A DNA stretch of 64,000 nucleotides from contig NZ_BPQU01000022.1 in assembly GCF_022179445.1 (NCBI RefSeq), positions 29,460-93,459 of the forward strand. The letters run 5' to 3'. The notes under the pieces were generated by a model, which was given only the letters and a program-made list of their open reading frames with translations, searched no databases and was not told the DNA's origin. The position numbers and the translations under genes are program-made. Position 1 is the first letter of the stretch. Each line of letters starts with the position of its first letter. Shown piece by piece: positions 7,988 through 16,403 of the stretch. This DNA comes from Methylobacterium mesophilicum (GTDB lineage Bacteria; Pseudomonadota; Alphaproteobacteria; Rhizobiales; Beijerinckiaceae).

Positions 7988-8833
7988 TCAGAACGCGTTC
8001 GCGCCGCCGAGGCAGGCCACCGCGAGCGGTCCGTTGCAGGCCGTATCGGTCTGGCCGGTCCCGGCCGCGATGCCGGCGCCGCCGACCGCTCCGCCGCCGC
8101 CACGGGCCACGGTGTCGGTCCCGTCGAGGCCCTGGACCGGCGCCGCGTTCGCAGCGCCCGCGATGCCGGCGCCACCGAACGCGCCGCCCCCGGTGGCGGT
8201 GGTGGACGCCGCGGTCGCGGCCGGGTCGACGACGGCCAGCCCCGTCGAGCTGGCGCCGATCCCGGCTCCGGCCCCGAATCCGCCGGCCCCGGAGGCCACC
8301 GCCGAGGCCGAGGTCGCGTCGGTGTTCAGGCTCGTGCCGACGGCGGAGCCGCCGCCGAATCCCCCCGTCCCGAAATTCGAGAGCGCGTTGCCCGAGATCG
8401 ACCCGATCGCCGAACGCGTCGACGTGTTGAAGCCGTTGCGCGTGCCGGTCGCGCCGATCGTGCTCCCGGTTCCGCTCGACCGGGACGGCGTTCCGGTGAC
8501 GCCGGCGCCACCGGTCGATCCGGATCCCGAGAGGCTGAGCCGGGCCGTGCCGGCGCTGGTGGCGCCGGTCGGCGGCGCGATGCTGCCGCCCCCGGAACCG
8601 CCGCCGCCGAAGCTCAGCTGTCCGGCATTCACGAGGCCGCCGCCCTGCGCCGAGAGGGTCGGGAACGGACCGGAGGTGGAGCCGCCGCCGAGGCTGAGCT
8701 GCCCCGGGTTGGCGATCGCCGTCAGCGGCTCCAGGGAGGCCGCCGCGGGGACCGTCGCGGTGGCGGACAGGTTCTGGGCCCAGGCCGGAGCGGCGAACGG
8801 GACCAGCAGGGCGGCGGCGAGGATGACCCGCAT
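7988..8833 (-). CDS. Exported Gly/Ala/Ser-rich repetitive protein
   Basis: A 281-residue protein with a signal peptide (MRVILAAALLVPFAAPAWAQ) and a mature region made almost wholly of Gly, Ala, Ser and Thr. Loose repeats of the type PGQLSLGGGST and AGQLSFGGGGS occur near residues 45-80, and later units of the GAGGFGAGAGIGA type. The two cysteines (DTACNGPLAVACLGG) are at the extreme C-terminus. The composition suggests a secreted structural or surface protein. It is read opposite to the next gene upstream on the minus strand, 111 bp away. Real coding is supported by the intact signal peptide and uninterrupted frame, but such GC-rich low-complexity frames deserve caution. Confidence 0.6.
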   Translation of the reverse strand: MRVILAAALLVPFAAPAWAQNLSATATVPAAASLEPLTAIANPGQLSLGGGSTSGPFPTLSAQGGGLVNAGQLSFGGGGSGGGSIAPPTGATSAGTARLSLSGSGSTGGAGVTGTPSRSSGTGSTIGATGTRNGFNTSTRSAIGSISGNALSNFGTGGFGGGSAVGTSLNTDATSASAVASGAGGFGAGAGIGASSTGLAVVDPAATAASTTATGGGAFGGAGIAGAANAAPVQGLDGTDTVARGGGGAVGGAGIAAGTGQTDTACNGPLAVACLGGANAF

Positions 8834-8944
8834 GGCTGTCGGATTCCACGAGACGGTGTGTCCGGGGCCAACACAACCGATTCGGACGGGTTCCGACGGT
8901 CTCCTCGCACGTCCCGGATCGAACGCCCCGCGCCGGGTCCGTGA

Positions 8945-10990
8945 TCAGGCCGCCCGCACCCACACCGCGGTGTCGTGGAACGTGGCGCCGTCGTTGGGGG
9001 CGGCCGGCGTGTCGCCGATCAGCGCGTTGATGCCGCGCCCGCCCGAGAACGAGGCCGCCGGCCACAGGCTCTCGACCACCACGATCCCGGGCGGCTGCCC
9101 CTCCGCGAGGCGGGCGTGCAGCCGCACTTGGCCGCGGGTGTTGCCGATCTCCACCGCGTCCCCGGTGGCGATCCCGAGGCGGGCGCCGTCCGCCGGATGG
9201 AGCAGGCAGGTCGGGCGGCCCTCGCGCCGGATCGATTCGGGGCTGTTGGAGAAGGTCGTGTTGAGGAACTGGCGGGCCGGCGGCGCCACCATCCGGAACG
9301 GGCGCTCGGCGTCGGCCGGCTCCGACACCGCCCAATGGTCGGGCAGGGCCGGCATGCCGGCGGCGCGCGGACCGAGCGCCGACCAGTCCGGCCCGAACCG
9401 GAAGCGCCCGTCCGGGTGGCCGAAGCCGGTGAGGAAGTGGCTCTCGGTGAAGTCCGGCTGCGCGTCGATCCAGCGCTCCCGCTCCAGCCGGTCGAGGCCG
9501 CCCCAGCCGGAGCGGGCCAGGGTCGCGTCGGCGAGATCCCGGGCGTTCAGGTCGAAGCCCGGGTGTTCGGCCCCCAGCCGGCCGGCGAGGGCGGCGATCA
9601 GGTCGTGGTTGGAGCGGCATTCCCCCGGCGGCGGCAGGAGCGCCGGCCCGGATTGGATGTGGCTGTGCCCGCCGGCCCCGTAGATGTCGTCGTGCTCCAG
9701 GAAGGTGGTGGCCGGCAGCACGAGGTCGGCGAGCGCCGCCGTCTCGGTCATGAACTGCTCGTGCACGGCCACGAACACGTCCGGGCGCAGCAGCCCGGCG
9801 CGCACCCGGTTGCTGTCGGGGGCCGAGGCCGCAGGGTTCGCCGACTGGATCAGCATCGCGCGCACCGGCGGGCCGCCCTGCAGGGCGTCCGCATCGTCGG
9901 CCAGGATCGCGCCGATCCGGCTCATGTCGAGGTCGCGCACCCCCGGGGCCTTGGCGTCGAGGCCCTCGGTCAGGGTCTTGTCCCAGTTGAAGATCGCGGC
10001 GTTCTGCCAGAGCGCGCCGCCGCCCTCGTGCTGCCAGGCGCCGGTCACGGTGGGCAGGCAGGTCACCGCGTGCAGGTTGACCGCGCCGTTATGCGTCCGG
10101 GTGAAGCCGAAGCCGCAGCGGATGTAGCTGCGCGGCGTCGAACCGTAGAGCGCCGCGAAGGCCTCGATCTCGGCGACCGTGAGGCCGGTGATCGCGGCCG
10201 CCCAGGCCGGGTCGCGCGTGGCGAGATGCGCCTCCAGCGCCGCCGTATCCTCGGCATGGGCCGCCAGGTAGGCCCGGTCGGCGTGGCCATCGCGGAACAG
10301 CACGTGGAGCACCGCGCAGGCCAGCGCCCCGTCGGTACCGGGCCGGGGGGCGAGGTGGAGGTCGGCCGCCGCGGCGGTGCCGGTGCGGTAGGGGTCGATC
10401 ACCACCAGCTTGGCGCCGCGCGTCTTGCGGGCCCGGCTGATGTGGCTCATCGCGTTGACCTGGGTGCTCACCGGGTTGCCGCCCCAGACCACGATCAGGT
10501 CGGAGAGCGCCATCTCCCGCGGGTCCGGACCCGCGATGCGGCCGACACCGGCGCTCCAGCCGGCGATGGCGATGGCGGTGCAGATGGTGCGTTTGCGCCG
10601 GGAATAGCCCATCACGTGGGTCAACCGGTGGATGCCGTCGCGCTGGACGAGGCCCATCGTGCCGCCGGAATTGTACGGCCAGACCGCCTCCGGGCCGTGG
10701 CGCCCGGCGGTCTCGCGGAAGGCCGCGGCCAGCCGGTCGAGGGCCGCGTCCCAGGAGATCGGCCGCCACCGGCCGCCGCCCTTGGCGCCGACCCGTTCCA
10801 GCGGCTGGAGGATCCGGTCCGGGTGGTGGACCCGCTCGCCGTAGCGGCTGACCTTCGCGCAGATCACCCCGGCGGTGTAGGGGTTGTCGCCCCCCTTCAC
10901 CGAGACGACGCGGCCCTCCGCCACCTGCACGTCCAGGCTGCAGGCCGAAGGGCAATCGTGCGGGCAGACGGTCCGGGCCAAGCGACGCAC
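8945..10990 (-). CDS. Molybdopterin-dependent oxidoreductase, [4Fe-4S]-containing
   Basis: A 681-residue member of the DMSO-reductase superfamily. The N-terminus holds four cysteines for a [4Fe-4S] cluster (Cys9, Cys13, Cys17, Cys44 in VCPHDCPSAC ... GVICAKV). Later motifs are typical of the molybdopterin-guanine-dinucleotide sites: VWGGNPVSTQ, VVIDPYRTGTAAAADLHLAP, LIQSANPAAS, TTFLEHDDIYGAGGHSHIQS, and a C-terminal molydopterin-binding domain with VEIGNTRGQVRLHA. No twin-arginine leader is present, so it is probably cytoplasmic. It stands alone without electron-transfer or maturation partners, and the substrate cannot be deduced. Start is GTG at 10990. Confidence 0.88.
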   Translation of the reverse strand: MRRLARTVCPHDCPSACSLDVQVAEGRVVSVKGGDNPYTAGVICAKVSRYGERVHHPDRILQPLERVGAKGGGRWRPISWDAALDRLAAAFRETAGRHGPEAVWPYNSGGTMGLVQRDGIHRLTHVMGYSRRKRTICTAIAIAGWSAGVGRIAGPDPREMALSDLIVVWGGNPVSTQVNAMSHISRARKTRGAKLVVIDPYRTGTAAAADLHLAPRPGTDGALACAVLHVLFRDGHADRAYLAAHAEDTAALEAHLATRDPAWAAAITGLTVAEIEAFAALYGSTPRSYIRCGFGFTRTHNGAVNLHAVTCLPTVTGAWQHEGGGALWQNAAIFNWDKTLTEGLDAKAPGVRDLDMSRIGAILADDADALQGGPPVRAMLIQSANPAASAPDSNRVRAGLLRPDVFVAVHEQFMTETAALADLVLPATTFLEHDDIYGAGGHSHIQSGPALLPPPGECRSNHDLIAALAGRLGAEHPGFDLNARDLADATLARSGWGGLDRLERERWIDAQPDFTESHFLTGFGHPDGRFRFGPDWSALGPRAAGMPALPDHWAVSEPADAERPFRMVAPPARQFLNTTFSNSPESIRREGRPTCLLHPADGARLGIATGDAVEIGNTRGQVRLHARLAEGQPPGIVVVESLWPAASFSGGRGINALIGDTPAAPNDGATFHDTAVWVRAA

Positions 10991-11205
10991 TCCGTGGTGG
11001 TGTCTCGCGGTGATGGCCGGGATGATGCAAGCGCCGTGCTTTTTTGAGGCGGCCGCACGCGAAGGCCACGCGCAGTCTGCGATCCGTCCCCGCGGCTTCC
11101 CCGCCGTCCGTCGAAGAATCCGGCCCGGTCCTTCGCAGGAACGGCCTTCATCCTGCCGGATTGCCGGTATGGTCTCGCAGCCCGGATCCGCTTTAACCCA
11201 CGATT

Positions 11206-13299
11206 GTGCCGTTGCCCGAAGAGTTCGCTCAAGGCTTGCGCCGCGCCGGCTGGCTCGCCGGCCTGCCCGCGCTCGCGCTGATCTGGGCCGGCGCGACGCT
11301 GTTCGCGACCCCGCAGATCGCCGACGCCCTCGAGGCGGCGGGGGCGCAGGTCGCGTCCGGCACCGCCACGGCCACCGGCGAGCCCTGGCTGCGGCTGGAG
11401 GCGCGCGGACGCGACCTGGCGGCGGAGGGCGAGGCGCCGGATGTCGGCGAGCGCGAGACCGTGCTGGCCCGGCTCGCCGCCCTGGACGGGCCCCGGCGGA
11501 TCGTCTCGGAGGTCGGGCTGGTGGAGACCGCCGCGCCGTTCCTGTGGGCGGCGATCCGCACCGGCTCGGCCCGGGTCGCGCTGGAGGGCAGCCGCCCGGC
11601 GGAGATCGGACGGCGGGCCCTGGAGGCGCGGATCACCGGGGCGCTGGCGCCCGGCACCTATCTCGACGACACCGCCCGGGCGGCGCGGGGGGCGCCCCCG
11701 GACTTCGCCGGCGCGGCGGCGTTCCTGGCGGCGCGGCTGTCCGGGCTCGCCAAGGGTGGCCGGGCCGCGCTCAGCGACACGGTGCTCAGCCTGTCCGGCG
11801 AGGCCCTGGACGTGCCGGCCTACGAGGCGCTGCGGACGGCCCTGGCGAACCCGCCGGCGGGTTTCAGCGTCGGGCGGATCGAGATCGTGCCGCCCGCGGT
11901 GGCGCAGTTCCGGTTCTCGGTGGCGAAGTCGGCCCGGGGGATCGTGCTCGACGGGTTCGCGCCCTCCGCGGCGGACCGGGCGGCGGCCCTGCGGGCGGCC
12001 GCCGAGGCGGTGCCGGGGGGCAGCGTGCAGGACCGGCTGCTCACCGCCCGGGGGCTCGACCCGGCGATCGACCCGAAGACCCTGATCGGCTTCGCGTTCC
12101 GGCTGGCCGAGCTGATCCAGTCCGGCACCGTCGCCTTCGCGGAGGATTCCATCTCGGTCACCGGCGACGCGATCGACGCCCAGGCGATCCCCGACGCCGC
12201 CGCGCTGATGCGCGAGGCCCGGCCGGCCGGCGTGAAGCCCGGCCCGGTGACGCTGGCGGCGCGGCCGCTCTCGCCCTACCGGGTCGCGATCCGCCGGACC
12301 CCGGAGGCGGTCACGCTCACCGGCCACCTGCCCGACGACGCCACCCGGGAGCGGGTGCTGGCGGCCCTGCGCCCGCGCCTGTTCCGCGAGCCGGTGATCG
12401 ACCGGACGCGGCTCGCCGACGGCGCCCCGCCGGACCTCGGCGCCGCGCTGGCGGCGGCCGCCCCCCTGGTGGCCAACCTCGCGGCCGGGGAGGTGGCCGT
12501 CTCGGACCGGGCGCTGACGCTCACCGGCGAGAGCCTCTACCGCGAAGCCGCGTCTCGGACGCCGGAGCGCCTGGCCGAGGCGCTGCCCCCCGGCTGGACC
12601 GGGCAGGCCGCCGTCACGGCCCGCCAGCCCGCCGAGACCCGCGACCCGGCCGCCTGCCGGGCGGAGGCGGGCGCGACGATCGCCGGGGCGTCCCTGCGCT
12701 TCCCGGCCGGCGGCGCGACCCTCGGGCCGACCTTCTACCCGGTGCTCGACGCCCTGGCGGTCCTGGCCAAGGCCTGCCCGGCCCTGCGCATCGCGGTCTC
12801 GGCGCCGGCCGACCCGGCCAAGGCGAAACCGGCCCAGGGGGCTGGGGCGGGGGAGGGCGCCGGGGAGGGCGCCGCACCCACCGAGACCCCGCCGACCCCG
12901 ATGGCCGCCCAGCCGGCGGCGACCGGTGCGGTCAAGGATGCGCCGAAGGAGCCGGCGAAGCCCGCCCCGAAGGCGCAGGCCGAGACCCACGCGGCCCCGA
13001 AGAACCCCGAGGCCGCCAAGAAGACGGATGGCAAGAAGACGGATGCCAAGAGTTCGGATGCCAAGAGTTCGGATGGCAAGACTTCGGATGGCAAGTCGGC
13101 CGCGTCCAAGCCCGCATCGTCTCAGAAAACAGCAAAACAACCGCCCAAGGAGGCTACGGACGACCCGCCCCTCGACCTGCCGCGCCTGCGCGCCCAGGCC
13201 GTGATCGAGTATCTGCTCCAGGCCGGGGTCCGGCCGGACCAGGTCGGCGCCGGGCCGGATGCGCCGGCCGGCCCCGTCATCCTCGCGCTGCTGCCGTGA
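11206..13299 (+). CDS. OmpA-like envelope protein with a large Lys-rich insertion
   Basis: A 697-residue protein: an N-terminal membrane segment (about residues 16-36, GWLAGLPALALIWAGATLFA), several repeated alpha/beta units resembling BON-type domains across residues 40-490, then an OmpA/MotB-type C-terminus. The OmpA part is split: its first half (SLRFPAGGATLGPTFYPVLD ... LRIAVSAP) and its helix with the RAxAV peptidoglycan-binding signature (LPRLRAQAVIEYLLQAGV) are separated by about 110 residues (roughly 538-648) rich in Lys, Ala, Pro and Ser with tandem five-residue units. The usual HTD motif of the first half is missing. Role is inferred to be peptidoglycan tethering; start GTG 11206. 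Confidence 0.75.
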   Translation: MPLPEEFAQGLRRAGWLAGLPALALIWAGATLFATPQIADALEAAGAQVASGTATATGEPWLRLEARGRDLAAEGEAPDVGERETVLARLAALDGPRRIVSEVGLVETAAPFLWAAIRTGSARVALEGSRPAEIGRRALEARITGALAPGTYLDDTARAARGAPPDFAGAAAFLAARLSGLAKGGRAALSDTVLSLSGEALDVPAYEALRTALANPPAGFSVGRIEIVPPAVAQFRFSVAKSARGIVLDGFAPSAADRAAALRAAAEAVPGGSVQDRLLTARGLDPAIDPKTLIGFAFRLAELIQSGTVAFAEDSISVTGDAIDAQAIPDAAALMREARPAGVKPGPVTLAARPLSPYRVAIRRTPEAVTLTGHLPDDATRERVLAALRPRLFREPVIDRTRLADGAPPDLGAALAAAAPLVANLAAGEVAVSDRALTLTGESLYREAASRTPERLAEALPPGWTGQAAVTARQPAETRDPAACRAEAGATIAGASLRFPAGGATLGPTFYPVLDALAVLAKACPALRIAVSAPADPAKAKPAQGAGAGEGAGEGAAPTETPPTPMAAQPAATGAVKDAPKEPAKPAPKAQAETHAAPKNPEAAKKTDGKKTDAKSSDAKSSDGKTSDGKSAASKPASSQKTAKQPPKEATDDPPLDLPRLRAQAVIEYLLQAGVRPDQVGAGPDAPAGPVILALLP
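13021..13095 (+). repeat. Tandem 15-bp repeat encoding K-T/S-x-D-G/A units
   Basis: Five near-identical 15-base units lie head to tail (AAGACGGATGGCAAG and variants), coding for repeated KTDGK/KSSDA-type pentapeptides within the Lys-rich insertion of the OmpA-like protein. They are in frame, so copy-number change would alter the length of the linker without breaking the gene. Confidence 0.7.
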
Positions 13300-13760
13300 G
13301 GGAAGGACCGCGCGCCCGCCCCGGTTTGCGCCTATGATCGCCGCCGCATGACGTTCGTGACCGACCCATATCCCGACCCGATCCGTCATTCTGAGATGCC
13401 GCGAGGCGGCCTCGAAGGCGGGCGCCGGGGATCGCCGCGGCATTCGGGGGCCTCCTGCGAGGCGGCCGCGGCGCGGCGGCCCGTGGGGGGCTGTGAGCTG
13501 CTCGATTCATCGCGCGGGGCAGGCGATGACGAGGCCGCGTTTCTCGGAAGGGCCATCCCGCCGCGCGAGCCGCGGTGGGACGTCTCCCGCAGGTTTGGGG
13601 CCGAGGTCGATGACGGAACGCGACGGGCGCCCTGTCCCGAGGCGCAAGCGCGTTCGGCGCCCGGGAGACCGAAGGGCGATCGATCGAGGGCCTCAGGGCC
13701 TCTCCGGATGAGGGAGCGGGGCGGGCGGCCCTGCCGGAGCGCCGGGAAGGCCGGACGGCC
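13300..13760. other. Intergenic region with a degenerate palindromic element
   Basis: No gene is supported; a plus-strand frame from 13348 is arginine-rich and lacks protein-like features. Around 13386-13420 there is sequence related to the palindromic repeats at 15328-15435 and 16208-16318 (a CATTCTGAGATGC start and a GGCCTCGAAGG core). The remainder shows nothing recognisable. Confidence 0.45.
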
Positions 13761-14030
13761 GTGACGCTGCTGATCGCCGGCTTCTGGCCCGGACTCGCCG
13801 GGGCGGCCGCGCTCGGCCTGCTGGTCGGAGCGCTCGCGGGCTGGCCGGCCCGGCCGGGCGTGCCGCTCGCCCTGTGCGGGCTGGCCGTGCTGCTGGCGGG
13901 GATCGCGCTCGCCGGGATCGTGCCGGGCCTGCCCGGCCTGTGGCTGGAGGGCGCCGCCCTGATGCTGCCGCCCTACCTCGCCGGCTGCGCGCTCGGCGCC
14001 CTCGGCCGCCGCCTGGCCGCGCGGTCCTGA
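13761..14030 (+). CDS. Small multi-helix membrane protein
   Basis: An 89-residue, very hydrophobic protein with three predicted membrane segments (around residues 3-25, 35-55 and 60-82). Pattern and length recall the small membrane proteins found beside OmpA-like genes in Methylobacterium. It begins GTG at 13761 and lies 461 bp after the OmpA-like gene. No family is recognised. Confidence 0.55.
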   Translation: MTLLIAGFWPGLAGAAALGLLVGALAGWPARPGVPLALCGLAVLLAGIALAGIVPGLPGLWLEGAALMLPPYLAGCALGALGRRLAARS

Positions 14031-14128
14031 GGCCGCGGCGTCGAACGGCACGGGAACCGGTCCGCCCCCCGACGACGTTGCTTCTGCGAGAATGGCCCTG
14101 AGGGCCTACAACCGGAAGAGGCGATCCG

Positions 14129-14299
14129 ATGCCGAACCTGACGCGCTCCGCCCGACGCTACGCCCTCCGTCTGCCGCGCCCCCGGGCCGGCGCCGCCGCC
14201 ACCGGCCTGTTCCTGGCCGCCCTGGCGCTCTCGGCCGCCACGGTCCCGCTGGTCGAGCCGACGAACGCCAGCACCGCCCAGGCCTCGCTGGCCCGCTGA
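14129..14299 (+). CDS. Very small hypothetical protein with one membrane or signal segment
   Basis: A 56-residue frame from ATG 14129 to the stop at 14297-14299. It has a positively charged start (MPNLTRSARRYALRLPRPRA) followed by a hydrophobic stretch (GLFLAALALSAATVPLV) and a short polar tail (EPTNASTAQASLAR). A GGAAGAGG-type ribosome site precedes it. It could be a one-helix membrane protein or an exported peptide. Support is only composition, start site and length. Confidence 0.4.
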   Translation: MPNLTRSARRYALRLPRPRAGAAATGLFLAALALSAATVPLVEPTNASTAQASLAR

Positions 14300-14356
14300 G
14301 GCTCGACGAGGGGCGGCGTTCCAAAGAAGGTTCGCCCCGCCGACGACGCGCGCGCT

Positions 14357-14381
14357 CCCTCCCCCCGCAGAGGGGGGAGGG
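14357..14381. repeat. Dispersed GC-rich palindrome (family A)
   Basis: A palindrome of the CCCTCCCC-GCAGAGG-GGGAGGG kind. Related copies lie at 29911-29935, 31108-31167, 31273-31298, 42451-42507, 42567-42625, 55767-55820, 55873-55930 and 63947-64000, always between genes or at a gene edge. Here it fills the gap before the YidB-like gene. Confidence 0.75.
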
Positions 14382-14471
14382 TGGGCCGGCGCAACATCCG
14401 CTCCGGCCTGCAACCCCCACCCCTCCGACGCCGTTGTCAGCCCGGGCGGACCCCGCCCCGGAGGGACGCTT

Positions 14472-15197
14472 ATGGGTTTGCTCGAATCGGCGATCGGCGG
14501 CGTGCTCGGTCAGGTGTTCGGCGGCCAGAAGCAGGGGGCCGGGGGGATGTCGCCCCTGGTGAAGGCCCTGCTGATGCTGCTGCTCGCCAAGGGCGCCAGC
14601 GGCGGCTTCGGCGACATCTTCGGGCGCGGCCATCAAGGTGAGCCGGGGCCCGAGGCCGACCGGTCCGGCGGCGCCGGCCCCTACGGGCGCGATCCGGGCC
14701 AGCACCCCGCCGATGCCGGCGGACGCGGCGACCCGGGCGATATCGGCGGCTGGGACCAGTCCGGCCAGCGCCGGGAGGCCGGCCCCGCCGACCCGTCCCT
14801 GCCGCCCGGCGATTTTTCCGACCTGTCCGGCATGCTCGACGGCCCGGGCGAGTCCGGCCCGGCCCGGACCGGCGCCGCCCCGGCCCCACGCGGCGGTTTC
14901 GGACAGGATGACGGACAGGGCGACCTGGGCGGCCTCGACGGCCTGGTCGACCGCTTCCGCCAGGGCGGCCTCGGCGACGTGATCGAATCCTGGATCGGCC
15001 ACGGCAGCAACCGCCCGGTGGCCCCGGCCCAGCTCGCCCAGGCGCTCGGCCCCGACACCCTCGACACCCTCCAGAGCCAGACCGGGATGGACCGCGAGGC
15101 GCTGCTCTCGCAACTGGCCCAGGCGCTGCCGGAGGTGGTGCACGCGCTCACGCCCCAGGGGCGAGTGCCGGGGGCGGAGGAGCGTCGGGGGTGGTGA
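14472..15197 (+). CDS. YidB-family (DUF937) protein
   Basis: A 241-residue protein whose ends match the YidB family: an N-terminal Gly-rich amphipathic helix (MGLLESAIGGVLGQVFGGQK, then LVKALLMLLLAKGASGG) and a C-terminal domain (LVDRFRQGGLGDVIESWIGH, then LDTLQSQTGMDREALLSQLA, LPEVVHALTPQGRVP). The middle (residues 55-150) is Gly/Asp/Pro-rich and apparently disordered, which makes it longer than the usual ~130-residue members. YidB-like proteins are cytoplasmic and of unsettled function. It starts with ATG at 14472 after a GGAGGGA ribosome site. Confidence 0.8.
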   Translation: MGLLESAIGGVLGQVFGGQKQGAGGMSPLVKALLMLLLAKGASGGFGDIFGRGHQGEPGPEADRSGGAGPYGRDPGQHPADAGGRGDPGDIGGWDQSGQRREAGPADPSLPPGDFSDLSGMLDGPGESGPARTGAAPAPRGGFGQDDGQGDLGGLDGLVDRFRQGGLGDVIESWIGHGSNRPVAPAQLAQALGPDTLDTLQSQTGMDREALLSQLAQALPEVVHALTPQGRVPGAEERRGW

Positions 15198-15508
15198 GGG
15201 TTGCGGTCACCCGCGTGCAGGAAAGCCGGAATGACTTGGTGGGTCGTAAGCAACCCAAAGCTTCGATCTCCTGAAGCATAAGAACTTAAGTGATCACCGA
15301 CTGCCACAAGCGGATTTTCCGATCTCTCCCTCATCCTGCGGTGCTGCGCAGCAGCCTAGAAAGAGCCCGCCAGGGATCACCGTGACCTCTGGAGATCTCC
15401 TTCGAGGCCTACTCTGTGGCACCGCAGGATGAGGGGGAGGTTGGGACGATCAGCAAACATATTCGGCGCGTCGCCGACGTCCTCCTCCAGCGGAGACCGA
15501 ATCGCCCG
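15198..15508. other. Intergenic region containing a palindromic repeat
   Basis: The only structure found is the inverted repeat 15328-15435, listed separately. No gene is visible on the plus strand; frames running through the region are shadows of the minus-strand DUF6883 gene. Confidence 0.5.
15328..15435. repeat. Palindromic repeat (family B), 16-bp perfect arms
   Basis: CCCTCATCCTGCGGTG (15328-15343) is the exact reverse complement of 15420-15435, with a spacer that itself contains GGAGATCTCC and CCTTCGAGGCC. It matches in layout and partly in sequence the element at 16208-16318. The two bracket the DUF6883/DUF4926 pair. Confidence 0.75.
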
Positions 15509-15850
15509 TCAGGACTTCCAAGGGTAAGCGGTGAGGAACCGCCCCTGCGTAGCGCTGGTGACTTCCCAAACGCTGCGGAGCGACATGACACGTCCATCCG
15601 GCGCTTCCAGAGGGCCTTCGAACACGTGGCGCGGCAAGCCGAGGGGAAGCACCACGGCACGCCCCGGCCAATGATCGACCGCATGTTTCACCAGATCACC
15701 GGCGAGCCGTTCGGGCTCCTCCGCGGCATAGCCGAAGGCCAGCAGATACTTGGCTTTGGAGGCGCCATCGGTATGCAGAGGGTTGAGCAGGTAGCTGACG
15801 ATCTTGGGCCATTCGACGGTCCAGACGATCGCTTCGACGTCGGCGGTCAC
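15509..15850 (-). CDS. DUF6883-family protein, partner of the DUF4926 gene
   Basis: A 113-residue protein. The core (ASKAKYLLAFGYAAEEPERL, then ALVKHA-like AGDLVKHAVDHW) and the C-terminal strand pattern (LEAPDGRVMSLRSVWEVTSA) fit the DUF6883 family, short proteins often encoded next to DUF4926. Some DUF6883-type domains occur at the C-terminus of polymorphic toxins, which suggests a nuclease-like or toxin origin, but this is not shown for the free-standing form. Its start overlaps the end of the DUF4926 gene by four bases, so the two are translated together. Confidence 0.65.
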   Translation of the reverse strand: MTADVEAIVWTVEWPKIVSYLLNPLHTDGASKAKYLLAFGYAAEEPERLAGDLVKHAVDHWPGRAVVLPLGLPRHVFEGPLEAPDGRVMSLRSVWEVTSATQGRFLTAYPWKS

Positions 15851-16098
15851 ACCGGGGCGCGCTCGACGAGTCTGATGTCCCCGGGCCGAACCGTCGCAAG
15901 CGCGCCGACGGGTGTCGGAAACTCGACCACGTAGGCCTCACCGTCGCGATAGACGCCGACGATGGTTCCCTCCGTGCCCGGTGCCAGCACATCGCCATCG
16001 TCGCTGGTCGCAGCCGTCATCAATGCAACCCGGTCGAGATCCCGAAGATCCGACCGCGATGCGTCCTGCCGAAACTGGTAGGCGAATTCCAGCGTCAT
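15847..16098 (-). CDS. DUF4926-family protein
   Basis: From ATG 16098 the product has 83 residues: a helical start (MTLEFAYQFRQDASRSDLRD) and a small SH3-like beta barrel (DRVALMTAATSDDGDVLAPG, GTEGTIVGVYRDGEAYVVEF, VRPGDIRLVE). That barrel is the DUF4926 pattern (D-x-V-x-L; G-x-x-G-x-V). The frame extends to 16188, but the first ATG with conserved sequence is 16098. Family members are typically next to DUF6883 and are thought to act as its antidote or partner. The four-base overlap with the downstream gene supports an operon. Confidence 0.7.
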   Translation of the reverse strand: MTLEFAYQFRQDASRSDLRDLDRVALMTAATSDDGDVLAPGTEGTIVGVYRDGEAYVVEFPTPVGALATVRPGDIRLVERAPV

Positions 16099-16207
16099 GG
16101 CAGCATGATAGGCGCGCGCCGGGATTGCGCAAGCACCGTTTCCGAAGACCAAGCTGAAGACTATCGGTCTCCCGAGAGCCGGTGTCACTAGTCTTTCCCC
16201 CCCGCAG

Positions 16208-16318
16208 CCTCATCCTGAGGCGCCGAAGCGAAGCAGAGGCCTCGAAGGAGGCCTCCAGCCAGCAACGCAATCCCTGGAGGCCTCCTTCAAGTCTGCTGCG
16301 CAGCACCTCAGGATGAGG
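16208..16318. repeat. Palindromic repeat (family B) with nested arms
   Basis: Outer arms CCTCATCCTGAGG (16208-16220) and CCTCAGGATGAGG (16306-16318) are exact reverse complements. Nested inside are GAAGGAGGCCTCCAG (16244-16258) and its exact complement at 16274-16288. The element could fold into one long hairpin. It lies just beyond the end of fabF, at the point where the expected downstream neighbour is missing. Confidence 0.8.
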
Positions 16319-16403
16319 TTGAGGTTTGGGATCGCACAGTCAGAAACGCAGCTGAGACCCGCGACCCTGCTTTTAATCGCGCAAGACTAAGTAGCTTCGG
16401 CCG

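Noticed and set aside
13021..13095. CRISPR-like tandem array
   Set aside because: The 15-bp units are directly adjacent with no spacers and are in frame with the OmpA-like gene. No cas gene is in the window.
13348..13764. Possible gene after the OmpA-like protein
   Set aside because: The frame is dominated by Arg, Gly and Pro, covers a degenerate palindromic repeat and has no convincing ribosome site or domain.
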